From positions 1-7,610 of the forward strand of contig JAKAAA010000052.1 of the NCBI GenBank assembly GCA_021797295.1: a stretch of 7,610 nucleotides of DNA. Direction: 5' to 3'. This DNA is from Thermoplasmata archaeon (GTDB taxonomy: Archaea; Thermoplasmatota; Thermoplasmata; Thermoplasmatales; Thermoplasmataceae). The notes below the pieces were generated by a model. It made no database searches. It saw only the letters and a program-made list of their open reading frames with translations, and was not told the origin of the DNA. Every line of letters starts with the position of its first letter. Position 1 is the first letter of the stretch. Positions 5,730 to 7,610 of this stretch are shown here, in pieces. Made by a program: the position numbers and the translations under genes.

Positions 5730-6835
5730 TTTTTTATTTTGAATTGCACCAGCCATTCAGGATCCGTCCCCTGAGAATGCAGGATAAAATAAGCCCGGAG
5801 GATATTTTCTGGGAGGAAAAGAATATGGAAATATTCAGGAGGATATCTGAAGACGCATACATACCGGCCACAAAAACATTCATGGAAAGTGGTATACATT
5901 CAACCTTTTCCCTATCAGGCACATTCATAGAGCAGGCATTGAAATATAACCCGAAAACCATTGATGTTATTGATGACTATGTCAGGTCAGGGTTATGCGA
6001 ACTGATGGGTGAAACCTATTTTCACTCACTTGCATCTGTATGGAACGAGGATGAATTCATAGAGCAGGTAAATGATCAGAGAAAGCTTATCAGGGATACC
6101 TTTAACTATGTTCCTGAATCATTCAGGAATACAGAGCTCATATATAACAACAGAATAGCCGAGATTGCGAGGGATCTGGGATTCAAAAATATCATTGCAG
6201 AGGGGACGGATAATATTATCAAAAATTATAATCCGGATTATAGATATCTCGCTCCATCAGGTATAAACTTATATTTGAGAAACTATGCAATGAGTGATAA
6301 TATATCTTTCAGGTTTTCCAATGATCAGTGGTCTGGATACCCATTAACAGCTGAGAAGTTTATAAAATGGGCAAAGGAAAGCCCCGGGGATATAATGAAC
6401 CTGTTCATGGATTATGAGACCTTCGGCGAGCATCAGAAAAAGGAAAGTGGAATATTTGAGTTCATCAAATATCTTCCAGGTTACATAGAAGAATACGGAT
6501 TGAAAACCATGAATATCAGAGAAATATCTGCGCATCACAGGTCCATGGGAACAGTGAGCATAGATAAAACCACTTCATGGGCAGATGCCGGTAGGGATTT
6601 ATCTGCATGGCTGGGAAATTCTATGCAACAGGAAGCTTTCGATAGGCTGAAATCCTGCAATAATTTTGATAATAGGAAAATATGGAGGTATATGCAGACA
6701 TCCGACTTGATATATTATATGTCCATGGGAAACCCCGAAGATTTCAGTGTTCATCAGTACTTCAATCCGTACAGATCACCCTATCTGGCTTTTATTTATT
6801 ATATGTTTGCGCTGGATATTTTATGCAATAAATAG
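5717..6835 (+). CDS. GH57 alpha-amylase-type glycoside hydrolase
   Basis: The 372-residue protein has the five GH57 conserved regions in order. These are ELHQPF (9-14), MGETYFHSLASVW (97-109), SFRNTELIYNN (135-145), FMDYETFGEH (230-239) and TSWADAGRDLSAWLGNSMQ (286-304). Family knowledge assigns Glu140 as the catalytic nucleophile and Asp232 as the acid/base of the (beta/alpha)7 barrel. Members encoded beside archaeal glucoamylase and glycogen synthase genes are usually called alpha-amylase; 4-alpha-glucanotransferase activity is also common in GH57. It is too short for the GH57 branching enzymes, which are over 500 residues. There is no signal peptide, so it should cut or transfer internal alpha-1,4 chains of intracellular glycogen. 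The ATG at 5717 is chosen over an in-frame ATG at 5672 because FYFELHQP is the normal family start and GGAGGTG precedes it. It overlaps the glycosyltransferase by 13 bp, so it is translated from the same mRNA, and it is the last gene of the operon. Confidence 0.9.
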   Translation: MEDIIFYFELHQPFRIRPLRMQDKISPEDIFWEEKNMEIFRRISEDAYIPATKTFMESGIHSTFSLSGTFIEQALKYNPKTIDVIDDYVRSGLCELMGETYFHSLASVWNEDEFIEQVNDQRKLIRDTFNYVPESFRNTELIYNNRIAEIARDLGFKNIIAEGTDNIIKNYNPDYRYLAPSGINLYLRNYAMSDNISFRFSNDQWSGYPLTAEKFIKWAKESPGDIMNLFMDYETFGEHQKKESGIFEFIKYLPGYIEEYGLKTMNIREISAHHRSMGTVSIDKTTSWADAGRDLSAWLGNSMQQEAFDRLKSCNNFDNRKIWRYMQTSDLIYYMSMGNPEDFSVHQYFNPYRSPYLAFIYYMFALDILCNK

Positions 6836-6881
6836 AATATCATTTTAGCTATTCCTGCCGTAAATACCGGAAGAAAATAGA

Positions 6882-6896
6882 TATTTAATATTTAAA
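6882..6896 (+). promoter_or_regulatory. TATA promoter of MFS transporter gene
   Basis: TATTTAATATTTAAA lies in the 76-bp gap after the GH57 stop. If TTTAATA (6884-6890) is the core, the transcript starts at about 6913, at ATG 6912 (leaderless). If TTTAAA (6891-6896) is the core, it starts at about 6919, shortly before ATG 6924. Either way the transporter appears to be transcribed separately from the glycan operon. Only a weak T-rich terminator candidate (6842-6852) precedes it. Confidence 0.5.
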
Positions 6897-6911
6897 GCGC
6901 ATAAGCTTGCA

Positions 6912-7610
6912 ATGGGTGAGAATATGAAAAAAACCGTGGGCAATCACCTGCCTGTAGTGTTTCAGAGCATGTTTATAATAGCCCTCGGCAATTTCATAGA
7001 TTCCGCATATGCACCCCTAGCACCTTTCATCAAAAACTATTATCTCCTGACGGCAACACAGGTGGGACTTATCACAAGCATCCTGTTTATTGGGTCTTCC
7101 AGTGTTTCATTATTTACTGGATTTCTCGTTGATAAAATAGGCTATCGTAATGCAATGAAACTATCCTTTGGCATAATGGCCCTGGGTTCAACCATCCTTT
7201 TCAGTTCAAAGGATTACGCCATATTATTGACAGGTTTTTATTTCATCGGATTCGGCTACGGCATACTGACACCGGCAACCAACAGCCAGGTGATGAATGA
7301 ATACTATCCGGAACATCTTACCAGAATGGGAATCAAGCAGGCAGGTGTGCCAATGGGCGCTGCACTTGCTGCAATTGCCTTGCCACTTATAGTCATTAAA
7401 ATAGGCATTCCGGATATATTTGTCGTTGTTATTGCCATGGCAGCCATCATGCTTATAATTCTTCCTTTCAGGAAATCATTGAACAGGGATAAGTTCCGTA
7501 TTGCTAAATATCTCAGCGAAATGTTTGAAACTGCCAAGGACAGGTATCTGCTGCTCATAGGATTTTCTGCGCTGTTCATGTCATGGTCGCAGCAATCAGT
7601 CATGACCTAT
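6912..7610 (+). CDS. MFS transporter, N-terminal half (cut by window end)
   Basis: The open frame runs 233 residues to the last base of the window, so the C-terminal half is missing. It shows the first six membrane helices of a major facilitator protein (roughly 14-36, 48-72, 81-98, 101-124, 140-161, 167-186), then a basic cytoplasmic loop (187-212) and the start of helix 7. The loop after helix 2, GFLVDKIGYRNAM (70-82), is the MFS motif A with Asp74, Gly77 and Arg79. The helix 5 stretch GIKQAGVPMGAALA (140-153) resembles the KQxGxPxG segment of CynX/nitrate-type and other MFS_1 carriers. The substrate cannot be told; sugar export or uptake is possible from its position but not shown. The start is ATG 6912 (leaderless by TATA spacing) or ATG 6924, which would have GGTGAG only three bases upstream. 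It follows the operon on the same strand after a 76-bp gap with its own TATA box. Confidence 0.88.
   Translation, partial: MGENMKKTVGNHLPVVFQSMFIIALGNFIDSAYAPLAPFIKNYYLLTATQVGLITSILFIGSSSVSLFTGFLVDKIGYRNAMKLSFGIMALGSTILFSSKDYAILLTGFYFIGFGYGILTPATNSQVMNEYYPEHLTRMGIKQAGVPMGAALAAIALPLIVIKIGIPDIFVVVIAMAAIMLIILPFRKSLNRDKFRIAKYLSEMFETAKDRYLLLIGFSALFMSWSQQSVMTY

Noticed and set aside
7304..7603. 99-codon - strand open frame opposite the MFS gene
   Set aside because: Shadow of a clear transporter sequence; serine/methionine-rich antisense translation without start signals.

Overview
The window looks like a moderately AT-rich archaeal chromosome, most probably from an acidophilic Thermoplasmatales-type euryarchaeon (Thermoplasma, Ferroplasma, Picrophilus or Cuniculiplasma relatives). 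This is inferred from archaeal-type protein families, AGG/AGA and ATA codon use, TATA boxes about 26 bp upstream of start codons (leaderless genes), and a strong GGAGGTG Shine-Dalgarno only inside the operon. The genus is not proven by the sequence alone.

Layout: positions 1-198 are AT-rich intergenic DNA with no convincing gene. Positions 199 to about 302 (+) hold a candidate structured non-coding RNA: three nested stems, a BRE/TATA promoter at the right distance, a palindrome at the predicted start site and a T-rich tract at the end. Its 3' end runs antisense into the end of a small single-domain rhodanese (284-598, -). Next comes an intracellular GH15 glucoamylase-type enzyme (743-2656, -). 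It is divergent, across 125 bp, from a three-gene operon on the + strand: archaeal glycogen-debranching enzyme / amylo-alpha-1,6-glucosidase (GH133, 2782-4614), a GT4-type glycogen-synthase-like glycosyltransferase (4611-5729, TTG start) and a short GH57 alpha-amylase-type hydrolase (5717-6835). The window ends inside an MFS transporter (6912 onward) that has its own promoter.

The central genes form a compact alpha-glucan storage module. The GT4 enzyme probably elongates an alpha-1,4-glucan. The GH57 enzyme probably cuts or transfers internal chains. The GH133 enzyme removes alpha-1,6 branch glucoses. The GH15 enzyme releases glucose from chain ends; GH15 trehalases also exist in this lineage, so its substrate is less certain. 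All four lack signal peptides, which points to cytoplasmic glycogen turnover rather than digestion of external starch. No branching enzyme, nucleotide-sugar pyrophosphorylase or glycogen phosphorylase is visible here. The first genes of each unit appear leaderless, whereas the internal operon genes overlap their upstream neighbour and use Shine-Dalgarno sequences. The enzyme module is a known type of cluster; the least explained item is the putative RNA at 199-302.
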